A DNA stretch of 64,000 nucleotides, taken from Liolophura sinensis (taxonomy: Eukaryota; Mollusca; Polyplacophora; Chitonida; Chitonidae). Position numbers and translations under genes: made by a program. Of the stretch, positions 11,732 through 24,433 are shown piece by piece. The stretch is from contig NC_088295.1 in NCBI RefSeq assembly GCF_032854445.1, forward strand, positions 9,535,385 to 9,599,384, read 5' to 3'. The notes under the pieces were generated by a model. The model was not told where the DNA came from and did no database searches. It was given only the letters and a program-made list of their open reading frames with translations. Every line of letters starts with the position of its first letter. Within the stretch, counting starts at the first letter, position 1.

Positions 11732-13817
11732 CGTGCGCCATTGACTGTTTTGTCTGCTCCTCGGTGGACGGGACAAACAAGGACTGTGAAGACACGTTTA
11801 CTCGTACCTTGGCCACGGCGCAATTTATCCAGAGGGAATGCACGTACGGCTTCTTCAAGGCCACCCACTGTATTAAACTAAAGGGTAAACGAGGTAAGGG
11901 AATACAAATGTTTCGTAGCCTTATCTTATCTTCAAGCCACACTGCAATTAAGTCATATGGTTAACAAAACGGACAAAATAAGGAAAGCATGATTTTGGTC
12001 CTAAAGTGCCAGTAACCTGCTTTTATAACATAAAGAACATAACGTAGCCGAATGCATATATGTCATTTTTGCATTATATGGGCTTCTGTTGTTTTTACTG
12101 TATTCAGTAATGAAAATCATTTTTACTGAGGCTACATCACTTCTCGCGAACTTTCCGCCACTGTATAATAAGGCCACCATTGTACCATCGCTCCATCGCC
12201 GTGTCGCATGACGATGGCACGAGTGAGTGAGTGAGTGCTTGGGGTTTAACGTCGTACTTAACAATTTTTCAGTTATATGACGTATCATAGGGTGCATGTA
12301 ATGTGCCTCCTTGTTGCAGAACGGATTTCCACTGCTCTTTTATCTAGTGCTGCTTTACTGAGACGCCTTACCGAAGGCAACTAAGCCGCCCCGACCGAAC
12401 CATTATACTGATACGGGTCTACCATCCGGGTTGCACTATTCCATTTCATGCTGAATGTCAAGCGAGGAAGTTACAACTTCCTCTTTTAAGGTCTTAGGTG
12501 TGACTCGACCCAGGATTGATCCTGAAGCGGATGCTGTACCAACTCCGCTATCGGGCCGGTAACGACGCTTCAAGCATCATGTCATCATTTCTTATCCCAT
12601 CTTCATACTATTTTGCCATCGATTCGTGCCATAGCTCTCTGAATAGTTTCAGTGTGACCGAAGTGATGCATTACGTTCGGCCTTTGTTTTCGTCTTCTTC
12701 CGCTACTTGTATAGTGTCGATACAGTGACACAAAGAAAGTGCAATTAAAAATGAAATACCAAATAGCACTAGTTTGTCAAAACTACCAAGGACGTAATGA
12801 TATGAAGCTATGACACAGTGATACGAAGCTATGAGACAATGATACGAAGCGATGACACAATGACACGAAGCAAAGGCACAATGATACGAAGCAATGGGAC
12901 AATTTATGCAAAGCGATTGCACAATGACACGAAGTGATGGCACAATGATGCGAAGCGATGACAGAATGATACGAAGAGATGGCACAGTGATACGAAGCTT
13001 TATCACTATATGGCACGAAGAGGTGACACTTTGTGTGGTGCAAAGACATTGTCCCATCGCTTCCTATTATCGACTGTCTAACTGGCCCCGATAGCACAGT
13101 TGGTAGAGCGTCCGCTTCGGGAGCGGTAGATTCAGGGTCAAACCTAGGTCGAGTCACACCTAAGACCCTAAAAGAGGAAGTTGTAACTTCGCTTGGCGTT
13201 CAGGATAAAGGGGATAGTGTCCGGGGGCTGGTTGACCCGTATCAGTATAATGGCTCGGTCGGGGCAGCTTACTTGCCTTCGGTAAGTCGTCCCAGTGAAG
13301 CACGCTAGATAAAAGAGCGGTGAAAATCCGTCCTGCAACAAGGAGGCACATTACATGCACTCCAAGGATGCCTTCGTCGTCATATGACTGAAAAATTGTT
13401 AAGTACGACGTTAAACCCCAAGCACTCACTCATTTATCGTCTATCTAATAGCTTCGTATCATTGTCCAACCTGTTCGTGTCCGTGTTCTATCGCTTTGTG
13501 TCTTTTACCCATCGCCCAATCACCCCGTACCATTTATCGTCCAATTGTTTGTACAATGTCGTGGTACACTGTCACAGACTTGTCCTGTTTGTTTTGCAGA
13601 GGACGGGAGCACCCTTATCGTGCGTCAGTGTGGTGAGCGGGACTGGGGAAGGCACTGTGGGGACATTCAGTACGTGGACGGAATGGGAACAGAGCGCATA
13701 TACGGCTGTTTAGAAACTTGTGATATGGACGGCTGTAACCATGGTGTGAAAATGGCCGCCAGTATGATACTACTATTACTTTGCGTTTTGTACGGCATTA
13801 GCGGCATGTATTGCTGA
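11732..13817 (+). CDS. Ly6/uPAR three-finger domain protein, probably GPI-anchored (5' exon missing)
   Basis: Two coding exons are visible: 11732-11893 (acceptor GGTTTCAG, donor GTAAGG) and 13600-13817 (acceptor TTTTGCAG, stop TGA 13815-13817). Joined in phase 1 they give a small secreted domain. The fold call rests on ten cysteines in Ly6/uPAR spacing: an initial C-x2-C (DCFVC), then KDC, REC and HC in the first exon, and QC, HC, GC, TC and a terminal C-N in the second. After the C-N comes a hydrophobic tail (SMILLLLCVLYGIS), as expected for a GPI-attachment signal. The signal peptide should lie on an upstream exon that I did not identify. Known family members act outside the cell, for example as ion-channel or receptor modulators and in septate-junction assembly (Quiver/Sleepless and Boudin in flies); which role applies here cannot be told. 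The intron carries two inverted SINE-B copies and a minisatellite. Confidence 0.8.
12221..12560 (-). mobile_element. SINE-B copy in Ly6 intron
   Basis: This copy begins (plus orientation) with GAGTGAGTGAGTGAGTGCTT and the tail sequence GGGGTTTAACGTCGTACTTAA, and ends at the tRNA-like head (GCTATCGGGCCGGT). It faces the plus-strand copy at 13082-13433 from about 520 bp away, forming an inverted pair inside the intron. Confidence 0.8.
12790..13015. repeat. Minisatellite, about 22-bp unit
   Basis: About ten units close to ATGATACGAAGCGATGACACAA. Related units in the opposite orientation (CTTCGTATCATTGTC, near 13455) follow the plus-strand SINE-B copy. The 92-128-codon ORFs across this array are by-products of the repeat. 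Confidence 0.8.
13082..13433 (+). mobile_element. SINE-B copy, best preserved, with decayed target-site duplication
   Basis: The tRNA-like head (CCCCGATAGCACAGTTGG, then TAGAGCGTCCGCTTCGGGAG) is followed by a body of about 230 bp and a tail GTTAAACCCCAAGCACTCAC. Flanks are TTATCGACTGTCTAA (13067-13081) and TTATCGTCTATCTAA (13434-13448), matching at 13 of 15 positions. This looks like a decayed target-site duplication and supports retroposition. Confidence 0.85.
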
Positions 13818-16800
13818 CAGGATTGAGTTCTGATATGGATTAAGCGAGACAAAAGTGTTTCGGGATTAGTATGTTGCAATTGACACGGTGTTCAACATAC
13901 CTGGTAAAAATGATGGAGGTATATTCACTCTTTCATGACGTTGGAGAAGGTTTCCAAAATGGGATTGCTGTTCCCATCCCTTGTGATACGCCGGTCTCAT
14001 TGCTGTCGACGGCAGAGAATGACTATTGCACAATTGTGCTAGTTTGTGAGGTAGAGTGTGCCGGAAAGTTTGCGTTATTGTGACTGTTACACGAGAGCAT
14101 ATACCGCTGGACACGAGTCTGAGAAAGGAGCGCATTCAGAGGCTATCGATGGCTGGGACTTCTCGGTGCCATGGATCTGCCGAAACTCGGTGGCCCACTC
14201 TTCCCCACCTACTTTATAAGCTTGCCATTTCTAACCCACAGTGGCCCCTGGTGGCGAGTTGTTGGGCGAAGCAACAGAAACAGTGACAACGACTGGCGCG
14301 GCTCTGCGACCCGTGAAATATCCTCTTACATATCCCTACCCTTGAATATGTTTTGACTAACTCTCTTAAGTAGCTGCGCTAGAATCCAACTTTCCTACAA
14401 CGTTTCTTCGTTCTTGCTCCATTAATGAGATTTCTTAAACCTGTCTTCATCCTCAAGCGGAGATCTGGTGACGGTCTTGGTTATAATCTATACTCTCAAA
14501 CGCATAAAGCTCATACCAATTCCTCTTAAGACAAATAATCTTTCTTCTAAAAAAATATCTACACATGGAATTACTCTTTATGACATGTGTAAAGCTCATC
14601 TCTTTGAGCTCGCATCACATTACCACGTTACTGCAAGTCTTTATCCCTCAATTAATTTCTGTGCATCTTTTTTTAACCTTCGAATTGTTGTTGGACTGTT
14701 GCTCTGTACTACTGCTTTGGCATGCACATTGAGATCTGGGTAGTCATTTCTCTAGCAAAATGCTCTACTTCTCTAGCACAATGTTCTAATTCTCTTGCAA
14801 CATGTTCTACTTTGGAGGATCATTTTCGTAGCAAAATGTTCTCATGTCTAATTTCGACAGTCTTAACATAAGGCTGCATTCTGCCATTCTAGTGCTAAGT
14901 AACGTCTTCAAACGTGAGCCATCGGTTTCAGTCTCTTCTATCTGGTGAAGTTTTAACATTAGTCTTTACCTGAAGTTTCTGGAATTCAGGGACATTTTTA
15001 AACCATCATGTCCTAACAAAGGAACGGTAATAATGACTTTCCAACAATAGACACTGACTTTGTATTTATGTCTAAGCTAACTGTTAACAACTAGAACTTC
15101 ATGTTACTCAACATAGAATCATTCCTGTTCGTTATCTATTCTTATTCGATGTTACCTAATATATTCCAGATTATAAGGATATCCTTGATTACATATTAAA
15201 ACATAACGATGTGTGCTAACATAAATGCTAGAACGATATTGGATGTCTAAAATGACACAAGGAAATTACTGTATTCTTTTTTAGAGAAATTTAAGGTGAG
15301 TTTAACTCAGTGAATTTCAATCTTTCGGAATCCAGATGTCCTTCATTCTTTCAAGCAGCATGTATACCTATGTACGTATATGTAACTTATTTTCTGTATA
15401 CCAGAGTAATCATCCTTTGCTTCGTCTTGGAGGCTGGATAACAACTTGCCTATATCGTAACTGATAAGTGAGCCATGAGTATTCCGGTATTCAGGGTCTG
15501 GCACAAGCTGCCATAAACCGTTGATGGATGGCATTTACTCCAGACACAAATCTTTCTCAAATTCCTACAATTTGTCTTGAACGTGTTCTCCTTAACCCGT
15601 AAACAACCTTGCAGCCTTAAGGTCTCATCTGGGTTCCCATATTTTAAATCCAGGACATAAAACCAATGCTTTAGTGTCTGATTAACATGGTAAAACCAAG
15701 ATCTTCTTACTTTTCTGACTTCACCTTAAATTAATCTTCCTTCATCCCTCTATCAGTGTCTTTTTTCCCTAGGTTTTAGTTTTTATATATATAATTAATT
15801 AACCGGGGATTAGGGGTTTCTCAGCTCCAGAAAAGAACTTTCTTCCCATAAGATCACTGGAATTCCATCCTTTATAGCCAAAGATCGAAACGGTTAGACA
15901 AACAAGAATTCTTATTTTCTGAGTCTGTCAAAGATAAATGATGGCTTAGAGTGCCCAATGATGAAATGTACATGTAAATGCATTAACGTACTTTGCACAC
16001 AGTTGTGTTTGTGTGATGGAAAATTTTAATGGAAACTTTAAGAACGGCCACGTGGGCAGCTTAGTTTTCATATTGTTCAAGATGTACCAAGACAATGGTA
16101 ATGTCAAAGATAAAAAAAAAACCTTGAGTTTCGATAAATCACATGTTCTGACAAGGAACACAATCAGGAAACATGAATATTGTTTCGTGAAACTATGCAC
16201 GTCAAAATGCTTGTCTAAAACACCCAAACCACCCTAATCAGTCCGATTCAAATTCTGTGTATTCCTTTGCCAACATTTCAAAAACCTTTCGTTGCCACAC
16301 ACACACACCTTCAGGTAGTCATTCCAGATACACCGTACTTATACCAGGGTCAGACCATTGTCAAATTATTGTATTTTAAGCTTGCTGGATGGTTTTTCCA
16401 CAAGATTCAGTTAAGGGTTGCAACATGTGTTGTGTGCTATGTCACGTTTACCACACATACAGGGCGCCATACTGGACACGTGATTGTGTCGTCGTGTAAT
16501 TAGTAGTTATCAGCACTATTTAACAATCATCGTTTAACCTTTTTTTATTCCATCCATCGTGCCTTTGAGTTATTTTGGTGTTAGACAAAACATGCCTCTT
16601 GTGAAAAGTTATTGGTTGTGTTTCAGAGCTTTATGTACACTGATTATTGTTTATATACATCCGTGTACAGTGACTTTGTTGAAACTGAATGTGTAGCTGT
16701 GACACGGGCCCTCTGAGGAATAAAGTTGTGATCCATTGCTTGTTGTTTGACAGGCACTCAGATATTCTCTACGCTGTTAAAAGTTTTGTTTTCATTGCAC

Positions 16801-18947
16801 ACGATCTGGTTGCTTCATCAGGCCCGATGCTGTTTATTAAGTTGAATTTATATGTTTGAAGTTTTGCGTGCGATGTAAACTGCTCCCTTGAGATCAAAAT
16901 ATTTTTTCCGCGGCGAGTAATAGAGCAGTGAGAGAAATTCGGAAGTTTGGATTGCATGTTGTTGCAGAGGCAGTTATAAGAAAACATACCCTGGCAACCG
17001 TAATTCCATGTACCAATCACACGCCGTGTTTTTCTCTAATTACAACGATGTGGCAGTAAAACCCGCAGGGAGTCTTGGTTGCACGCAACATCCATTACCA
17101 TCCGCAACAATTAAGTCTTTAAAACTCCTTCATAAATTTTAGATACATTTGTTTTACGGTTTCAACACACTCGCCCGGAAAGACGGTGTATTATTTTTGT
17201 ATTCTATCAAATTACTGACAGGGTCCATTTGCGCTGGCCTCGTGGGATGGTTTGGAGAATACACACACTATGGAGAGGGTTAGCGAACTTTGGTCACTGG
17301 AAAACCATACCAAAGAATAACTCCTACCTCACTCTTGTCGTCTTTCTTATTTTTCTTATTTTTAAGTCACCACTATAAGAGATGTGTATAAAACGTATCC
17401 CTGTTCCAAATTTACAGACACCTGGCCAATAATCCTTCTGTCAGGAGAATCGCACACGTACCTAGTTCACGTGCAAAATACCTATATACGAATATAATAA
17501 ATCGGTAAAACATGACCAAACTTCTTTAGCGCTAATATATTAAAATTCTTTGAAAAAAATTCTCTTTATTTTGAAATTACTAATAGATGTAAGTAATATT
17601 ATCGTACGGATATATTTTTAATCGCATTAAAACCATGCAGATTCGGTTATATTTTACGGATATCCCATTTGAAGAGAAATTAATACTTAATCAAAATTGC
17701 AAGAATTGGGTTGAATTTTTCACTCAGAATATCGAATGATCATCCAAGTTTCTCGTGCACATGTCATGTGGGTTTTATGACCATAGACTACCCGTTTAAA
17801 GGTTTAATGATGTTTACCCCTGGAATTCAGTCTGCGGCAAAATTCTACTTTTGCTCTAATTTACATGTAGAATGACACGTACTATGTTTCAAGACTCTAC
17901 AGATCAGCGAAAATGTTATAAGAATAATTATGATGTGAAAATAAAATCCTCTTCTCGCAGAAAATAAACAAAAGCTATACAAACATTATCACCTACTTAT
18001 TTGCTTCACCAAGGCACGTATAGTTTCTAAGGTCGTACCCAGGATATATTTCCAGCTGTTAGCTACCCATATTGGACGATGTAACTGATTATTCACTTGG
18101 GACAAGTACAATGCACTCTCCTCGTTTGACCTGATGACCGCGGAGAGCTGGGAAGTGTGGAAGTGTGTCTGCGGCTCCCGCCAGCACGCATGCAATAATA
18201 CTACCAACATAACCCGTAAGGAATAATTACCAATCAGCGCTGAACATGAGCGATCAAGACCGCCATTAACTCAGTCAGACTTAATGATACATCTAACTCA
18301 TATATACCAGAATAACACATTATATGCTATACGGCCATAACAGGCTGCTCCATCCAATCTAATTGTGACATAGTTTCACTCCGTAATTATTCCCTGCTAA
18401 CGCGTATGCCCATTCGTTATTGGTACGCATGTGTAAGCGTCTAAGGACAGCACTAGCCAAATGACAGGTCGGTCCGACATTAAGACAGTATCACTAGCTA
18501 CAGGTGTCGTGTTCCCGGATGATTTGGTCAAACATGACAATTAATATAGGGACAATGGAATCGACCTAACCTCGTTAAATCCGTAGACATACACAGACTT
18601 GTAATTAAAATGTATATCTCGGAATTGTATATTGTATAAGTCTGGATTGTCCTCGAGACCACGAAAGTCTAGTTGAGAAGCAATAGTGACACACTTGTGC
18701 AACAAAGCCAGAAGGCGCAATTTAAAAAGAAGCGTGAGCAGCATATTTTATACTCAACTGTTTGTTTCTGTTGATAAGAGCGTTGATAAAGATTGCACAT
18801 GCTATACAAGAAACAGACCTAAATGTACGGTATAGAACCGGTGGTTTGGATAAATATTTGGTAATTGTAAAATTGGTTTTCCATCTTGGTAATGGTAAAA
18901 TTCCTTTTCCACCTTTAACACAGCGCCTCAAAACTATGTACACTGCA
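13818..18947. other. Intergenic DNA, no gene recognised
   Basis: Apart from the 3' flank of the Ly6 gene and a few short repeats around 14746-14852, I see only chance ORFs of 93 codons or fewer and no recognisable exon or element over about 5 kb. Confidence 0.45.
14746..14852. repeat. Short tandem repeat, about 21-27 bp unit
   Basis: Four imperfect units read TTCTCTAGCAAAATGCTCTA, TTCTCTAGCACAATGTTCTA, TTCTCTTGCAACATGTTCTA and, further on, a GTAGCAAAATGTTCTC unit. Spacing is irregular, so this is a weakly ordered local repeat. Confidence 0.6.
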
Positions 18948-19150
18948 AGTTATTTATTTATTTATTTATTTGATTGGTGTTTTACGCCGTACTCAAGAAT
19001 ATTTCACTTATACGACGGCGGCCAGTATTTAGGTGGGAGGAAACCGGGCAGCGCCCGGAGGAAACCCACGACCATCCGCAGGTTGCTGGAAGACCTTCTC
19101 CCTTATGAACGGAGAGGAAGCCAGCATGAGCTGGACTTGAACTCACTGCG
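18948..19150 (-). mobile_element. SINE-A copy, 5'-truncated
   Basis: In plus orientation it reads from a (TTTA)n tail through GATTGGTGTTTTACGCCGTA, ATACGACGGCGGCCAG and AACCCACGACCATCCGCAGG to GAACTCACTGCG, where the tRNA-like head should begin but is missing. 'SINE-A' is a label used here; full-length copies are at 26739, 34983, 56966 and 61291. Confidence 0.85.
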
Positions 19151-19692
19151 AAGATCTGTGTTTGAGTAATTGTCATATTTTGCCATGGATGTGTGCTCAC
19201 AAATCATAGAGACAGAACCCGCTCACTGCAATATTACATGACAAAACCATGTGGTTTTGTTGCAGTTTGGCATCATTGAGTAACCTGTCAGAGGGTGTTT
19301 TCGGACCAGATATAAACGGAAACTTTGACCATATATGAAAATGTAAACTTACAGGGCGATTTCCCTTACTCTCTATGTTTAGGATCAAGATATCATTAAA
19401 GCGACACATGCAGAAGTGGAGCTCCCAAGACAACAAAAGTTTTGACTTCGATATGTAGAATTGCGTCGATGGTACCAGCCGTAAACCAACAGGGCTATGG
19501 ATGTTTCAGGTCAATAATCCTAAAACCAGTTCTCAATACAGCGTTAACACAAACCACCAAAAACCAAGGGAAAGTATTTAAAGTACGATATTAAAATGGA
19601 ATGTTCTAGGCGAATGAGTATTCAGTATTCAAATCGTTTACCATATCAGTACATAAGTTGTCGATAATCAAAGTATGTATCTCAACTGCGCT

Positions 19693-20129
19693 GTGATTGC
19701 AACTGTCCATATATTCAACGTGGCGATCTAATTCAACACGGTGATTTCAACTGTCTATATATTCAACGTGGCGATCAAATTCAACACGGTGATTTCAACT
19801 GTCTATATATTCAACGTGGCGATCAAATTCAACACGGTGATTTCAACTGTTCATATATTCAACGTGGCGATCTAATTCAACACGGTGATTTCAACTGTCT
19901 ATATATTCAACGTGGCGATCTAGTTCAACACGATGATTTCAACTGTTCATATATTCAACGTGGCGATCTAATTCAACACGGTGATTTCAACTGTCTATAT
20001 ATTCAACGTGGCGATCTAATTCAACACGGTGATTTCAACTGTTCATATATCCAATCTGGCGATCTAGTTCAACACGATGATTTCAACTGTTCATATATCC
20101 AAAGTGGCAGTCTAATTCAACACGATGAA
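19693..20129. repeat. Minisatellite, 48-bp unit, about 9 copies
   Basis: The unit begins GTGATTTCAACTGTCTATAT and continues with ATTCAACGTGGCGATCTAAT and TCAACACG. Unit starts at 19693, 19741 and 19789 show exact 48-bp spacing. Units vary mainly at CTAT/TCAT and CTAA/CAAA/CTAG positions. Confidence 0.9.
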
Positions 20130-20544
20130 TATAGTGCCCCTAGCCTCGGGTTAAGCAGAATTAGACACACTCATAGAGCAGATTGAGATTATGGACGCTC
20201 TGTCCATATTTACTTACAAGCGAATTATACTCATTGTAAAATTTAAGAAAATTAGCATGAAGGCGTTTGATGGCATAACCTTGACACACTAGTTTTTGCA
20301 CTGATAACTTGTGACGTTGATTGAATTCCTCACATAACACACAGGATCTAACAAATGCTACAAGACAACATATGTAGACGCCATATGCAGAACCCATCAG
20401 TTTATTGCTGTGCAAGTAAAAGGGAAACCATTGTTGGTCCTTTCACAAATATAGGTCCAGGTAAGATGTTCCATCTGGAGAGTTTGTGATTTCCTTTAAA
20501 TCTAGAGAAGGTGGATACATATCTTTCACAGCCTTTGCTGCATA

Positions 20545-20680
20545 TGGATTGTTTAATTTATTCATTTATTTATTTATTTGTTTGTTTGTTTGTTTGATTG
20601 GTGTTTCACGCTGTACTCGAGATATTGGCATTTCAGCATTATGGTGGGGGGGTAGAGCTCGCAGGAAACCCACGTGGATT
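20545..20680 (-). mobile_element. SINE-A fragment, degraded
   Basis: Starts in plus orientation with TTTATTTATTTATTTGTTTG and GATTGGTGTTTCACGCTGTA, and keeps GCATTATGGTGG and GGAAACCCACG. The tRNA-like head is absent. Confidence 0.7.
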
Positions 20681-21505
20681 GTTTAAAGCTAGCAGATCAT
20701 CTATATACCGTTTAGTGAATGAGAAAGGTGGGGCCTGTAGATAATTACCCCTTAATATTTTCTGCATATAGCCGTATTCGTACGAGACCATGTATAGGTC
20801 AGCCAAAAGGAGAGGGGGCGCGATTTTTACCCATGGGGATACTTACACACTGTTCATGTATGTTTTCTTCAAATTTCACATAGATACTATTAATATGAAT
20901 TTCAAACAACTCGATGAGCAAGGAAACATCCCATGAATGGTAACCCTTGTATTTAGCGGAACTGAAGAAGGCTTTGTTGCGTTTGACGTCACTGTAGCGG
21001 TGACCAGTTTTATTAAACACCAATACAGTTAACGATAAAATTAAAAAATCAAAACCAATTAAATCTGTGTGAAGGACAGTAGTATAGAGAGTAGAGAAAT
21101 CACATCTAGGCGTTCAGCGAGAGGTGTGGAATTTTTAAGAATCCATTTACAGTTGACGCCTGACTGTTTGCAATTTGTTCAACCGTACTTTTTCAAAAAT
21201 TACATTACTTCTTGTAGTGCCTTCGTCAAAAGAGTGGATACAAGTTTGATGGTACAATTTCTTCACCCTGCAATAAAGCGAGCTTTGTTTTGGTATGTAA
21301 GGTTCTACCTTCTCAAATTTAGTTAATTTTTTGCAAAATTTCCAATCGCCGAGAGGACAATTTTCTTATTAGCTCTCATATCTATGTTATTTGGCTTTGT
21401 ATATCTCGGGCCCCTCACAGGCAGACTTAATAGATCCTCAGTGTTTGCAATGTTAAGGTTACCAGTCATGGCATGTTCAAGAAAGTAAGTCGAGGCAGTC
21501 AGTAA

Positions 21506-21700
21506 ATATTTATTTTTTTTATTTATTGGATTGGTATTTTACGCCATACTTAAGACATATTACATACGACCGTGGCTAGCATTATTGTGACAGGAAACCA
21601 TGCAGAGTCTAGGGGGAAACCCACGACCATCAGCAGGTTGCTGTAAGACCTTCCCAAGTGCGACTGGAGTGGAAGCCAAGTTAAGCTGGACATAAAGTAA
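21506..21700 (-). mobile_element. SINE-A fragment, degraded
   Basis: Plus orientation shows GGATTGGTATTTTACGCCAT, GGGGGAAACCCACGACCATC and AGCAGGTTGCTG, all diverged from the consensus, and stops near AAGCTGGACATAAAG. The head is absent. Confidence 0.75.
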
Positions 21701-22185
21701 ATATTATGCGGCTTTGCCTCTAGAAAAGAAGGCTTTTTGACTTATTAATGGTGTAAATCTATCCTTTGGCGTTAGATAAATATGTCAAACATAAGTGATA
21801 AAGTATCTGACAAACAACTTTTGCTATTTATGTTAATGAACCCGGGAACTCTTGTTACTTGATGCTAGACGTGAAAGGTTTTCGAGACTGTTGTCTATTA
21901 AAGAGGCTATGTCGGAGAGTTTTGAAAAAAGTGTTTATATTCGCTAATCACATTAAATTTTCTGAATTTGCCAAGAATAGCTCAAATTATTGCCTTTCTG
22001 TAAATATCAGATCCGTACCTTTTCTATTTATAGTGTTAACTGATAACAAAATTTGGAGCAGTTATAATCCGACCCGGATGTTACGTCTTAGGAACTTTAT
22101 TGAAGATTTAGAACGGAAACACGTGCACAGGCCGATATTTGTAAAAGCTAATTATTTGGGATATTCTAAAATAAAACTCGACGGG

Positions 22186-22430
22186 ATTTGCACCGTGGCT
22201 CAGTTGGTTAGCGCGCTAGCACAGCGTGGTGATCCAATAGTCTCTCACCAGTGTAGTCGCTGTGAGTTCATGCTGGCTTGCTCTCTGGCCATAAGTTGGA
22301 AGGCCTGACAGCTGACAGATGGTCTTGGGTTTCCCCTGGGCTCTGTCCGGTTTACTCCCACAATAATGCTGGCCGCTGTCGTATAAGTGAAATAGTATTG
22401 ATTAGGACGTGAAACAAATAAATAAAATGT
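22186..22430 (+). mobile_element. SINE-A copy, diverged, with tRNA-like head
   Basis: The head TGGCTCAGTTGGTTAGCGCG contains an A-box-like motif and is followed by the family body and an AAATAAATAAA tail. It has several internal deletions relative to full-length copies. It lies tail-to-tail with the minus-strand copy at 22478-22742, about 50 bp away. Confidence 0.85.
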
Positions 22431-22477
22431 ATTGCCAAAAGCTCTCTACTATAGTCACTGTAAATATTGACATAATT

Positions 22478-22742
22478 TATTTATTTATTTGACTAGTGTT
22501 TTACACCGTACTCAAGAATATTTCACTTATACGACGGCAGCCAGCATTATGGTGAGTGGAAACCGTTCAGAGCCCCGGGGAAACCCACGAACATCCGCAA
22601 GCTGGTGACAGACCTTCCCACGTACGGCCGGAGAGGAAGCCAGCATGAACTGGACTCGAACTCACAGAGACCGTATTGGTGAGAGGCTCCTCGGTCATTG
22701 CGCTGCGCTAGCGTGCTAACCAACTGAGCCATGGAGGCCCCC
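22478..22742 (-). mobile_element. SINE-A copy, near full length, with target-site duplication
   Basis: Plus orientation runs from TATTTATTTATTTGACTAGT to CTGAGCCATGGAGGCCCCC. The flanks carry GACATAATT at 22469-22477 and again at 22743-22751, a 9-bp target-site duplication. Confidence 0.9.
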
Positions 22743-22751
22743 GACATAATT

Positions 22752-24049
22752 CATTTGAATAAAAAATCTATGGACAAATACATGGACTGGAAGATATTTA
22801 TTTATTTTACAAGTATACATGTAAAGCCATATGATGTTTTACATTACCTAGCTACAAACAGCGTGGAATCAGCCACAAACCAACCCGGAGCCCTGTGGCT
22901 AACACCTACGTTCCACACATGGTCGTAATTGAAAGAAAAATGTGAGGAATTCGGGTGAACTTAAAACCTGATTTCTTATAATACCTTAAGATTTCTGCTA
23001 ATATTGTTACACAACCTACTCCAAAACTCGGTGCATGTTACTCTTTGCAGTCGTTAACATAAACAAACAAATTCTGATACACGTTGTACTTTGCACATTT
23101 GTAAGCAACGAGCTGGAACAGTCTGTTTGGAAGTTATTGATAGCACGCTGCCATGCCTTGCTTGAACCTCACTATTGAGTGATGACCACTTTCTCAAATG
23201 CCAATGTGCATCTAGCGTGCACAGATTAACTTGAAATTGTGATATTTGCATATCTGATTTTGTTGGATAAAAATGGTAATCTCTCGAGTTCTTGAATAAA
23301 CCACAAAAAGTGCGCACCTTTTGCTGAGCGGAATGACAGGACGAAAGCTTATCCCCTCACAGATTGCTTTGGTGGTGGCATCCTGCTCAAGTAAACCATA
23401 AACATGCATTATTTAGTTGTTTTGAGCCGTCAAAGTCAGTTGGCTCCCCTTTAGCTCTCTCCGTGGAGGCCTAGTAGAAATAAAGTTTGCCTCCGCCCTC
23501 ACGTCAACCAGATATATCTTCATAAACAACCGTCCCGAGAGTCAGCCTTGATGAGCAGTCGGAATCTGGTGACTATTAAATGCCAAACTGATGTCATTTT
23601 GTGGCTGAATCTTCAGATGACTTCCTTTGATAATTCCCACACGCCTCCTAAGCTAGGAGCTCCCATATACAGTGTACAAATTACCACAGTGGATTGGAAT
23701 CAATGTTCGTCGCATCTCATTTGACCCAATGTTGAATTCTTTCAACATTACTTTCAAGCTGGCACATGAAAGCTCCTTCTGGAAATATCTCAAAGATTTG
23801 GTAAAACTAATTTATATATTAACGGGTGTGCTTGGTAATATAACAGAATTGTTGCTCGAACTGTACATCTGTTAAAACACACTACTAGACATGTCGATCC
23901 GATGCTACGGCTGTTTCGGGCACGGCTTAGTGGCGACCGTTAAAATCTGGCTGAACGTATGAAAATAGATATCTGCCTACAGAAATTTTACTTTCTTTAT
24001 ATTTATACGACACAGACTTATATAATTGCTTTGGTGAATAATTTGTATC
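22752..24049. other. Intergenic DNA, no gene recognised
   Basis: Only short ORFs of 87 codons or fewer, none recognisable. No repeat family was identified. Confidence 0.45.
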
Positions 24050-24165
24050 AATTTTATTTATTTCATAATTAGTTCACGCCATACTGGAGAATTTTTGACT
24101 TATGTGATGACCGCCAGTTTTGTAGGTAAAGGAAACCGGACAGCCAGTGGGAAAGCCACCGACAT
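24050..24165 (-). mobile_element. SINE-A tail fragment, strongly degraded
   Basis: Keeps a TTTATTTATTT start, CGCCATACTGGAGAATTTTT, GACCGCCAG and GGAAACCGGACAGCC in the expected order. The rest is unrecognisable. Confidence 0.5.
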
Positions 24166-24270
24166 TTGGCGAGCGTTAGATGCGATTTTTTATATCCTGC
24201 AGCTGTAGCTGCTGAGCTCTGTTTAAGACACACCGAATTACGTCTCAATTGTCTCCAGCGTGACCCAATT

Positions 24271-24433
24271 GACATCCCGTATACGTTAGGGCAATTTTGG
24301 TGTGCACTTCTTCGCTCAGCACCGACATCCCGTATACGTTAGGGCAGTTTTGGTGTGCACTTCTCCGCTCAGCACCGACATCCAATGTACCTTAGGGCAG
24401 TTTTGGTGTACACTTCTCCGCTCAGCAACGACA
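24271..24433. repeat. Tandem repeat, 53-bp unit, 3 copies
   Basis: Units starting GACATCCCGTATACGTTAGG at 24271 and 24324 and a variant at 24377 are spaced exactly 53 bp apart. Each ends in a CTCCGCTCAGCACC-like sequence. Confidence 0.85.
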
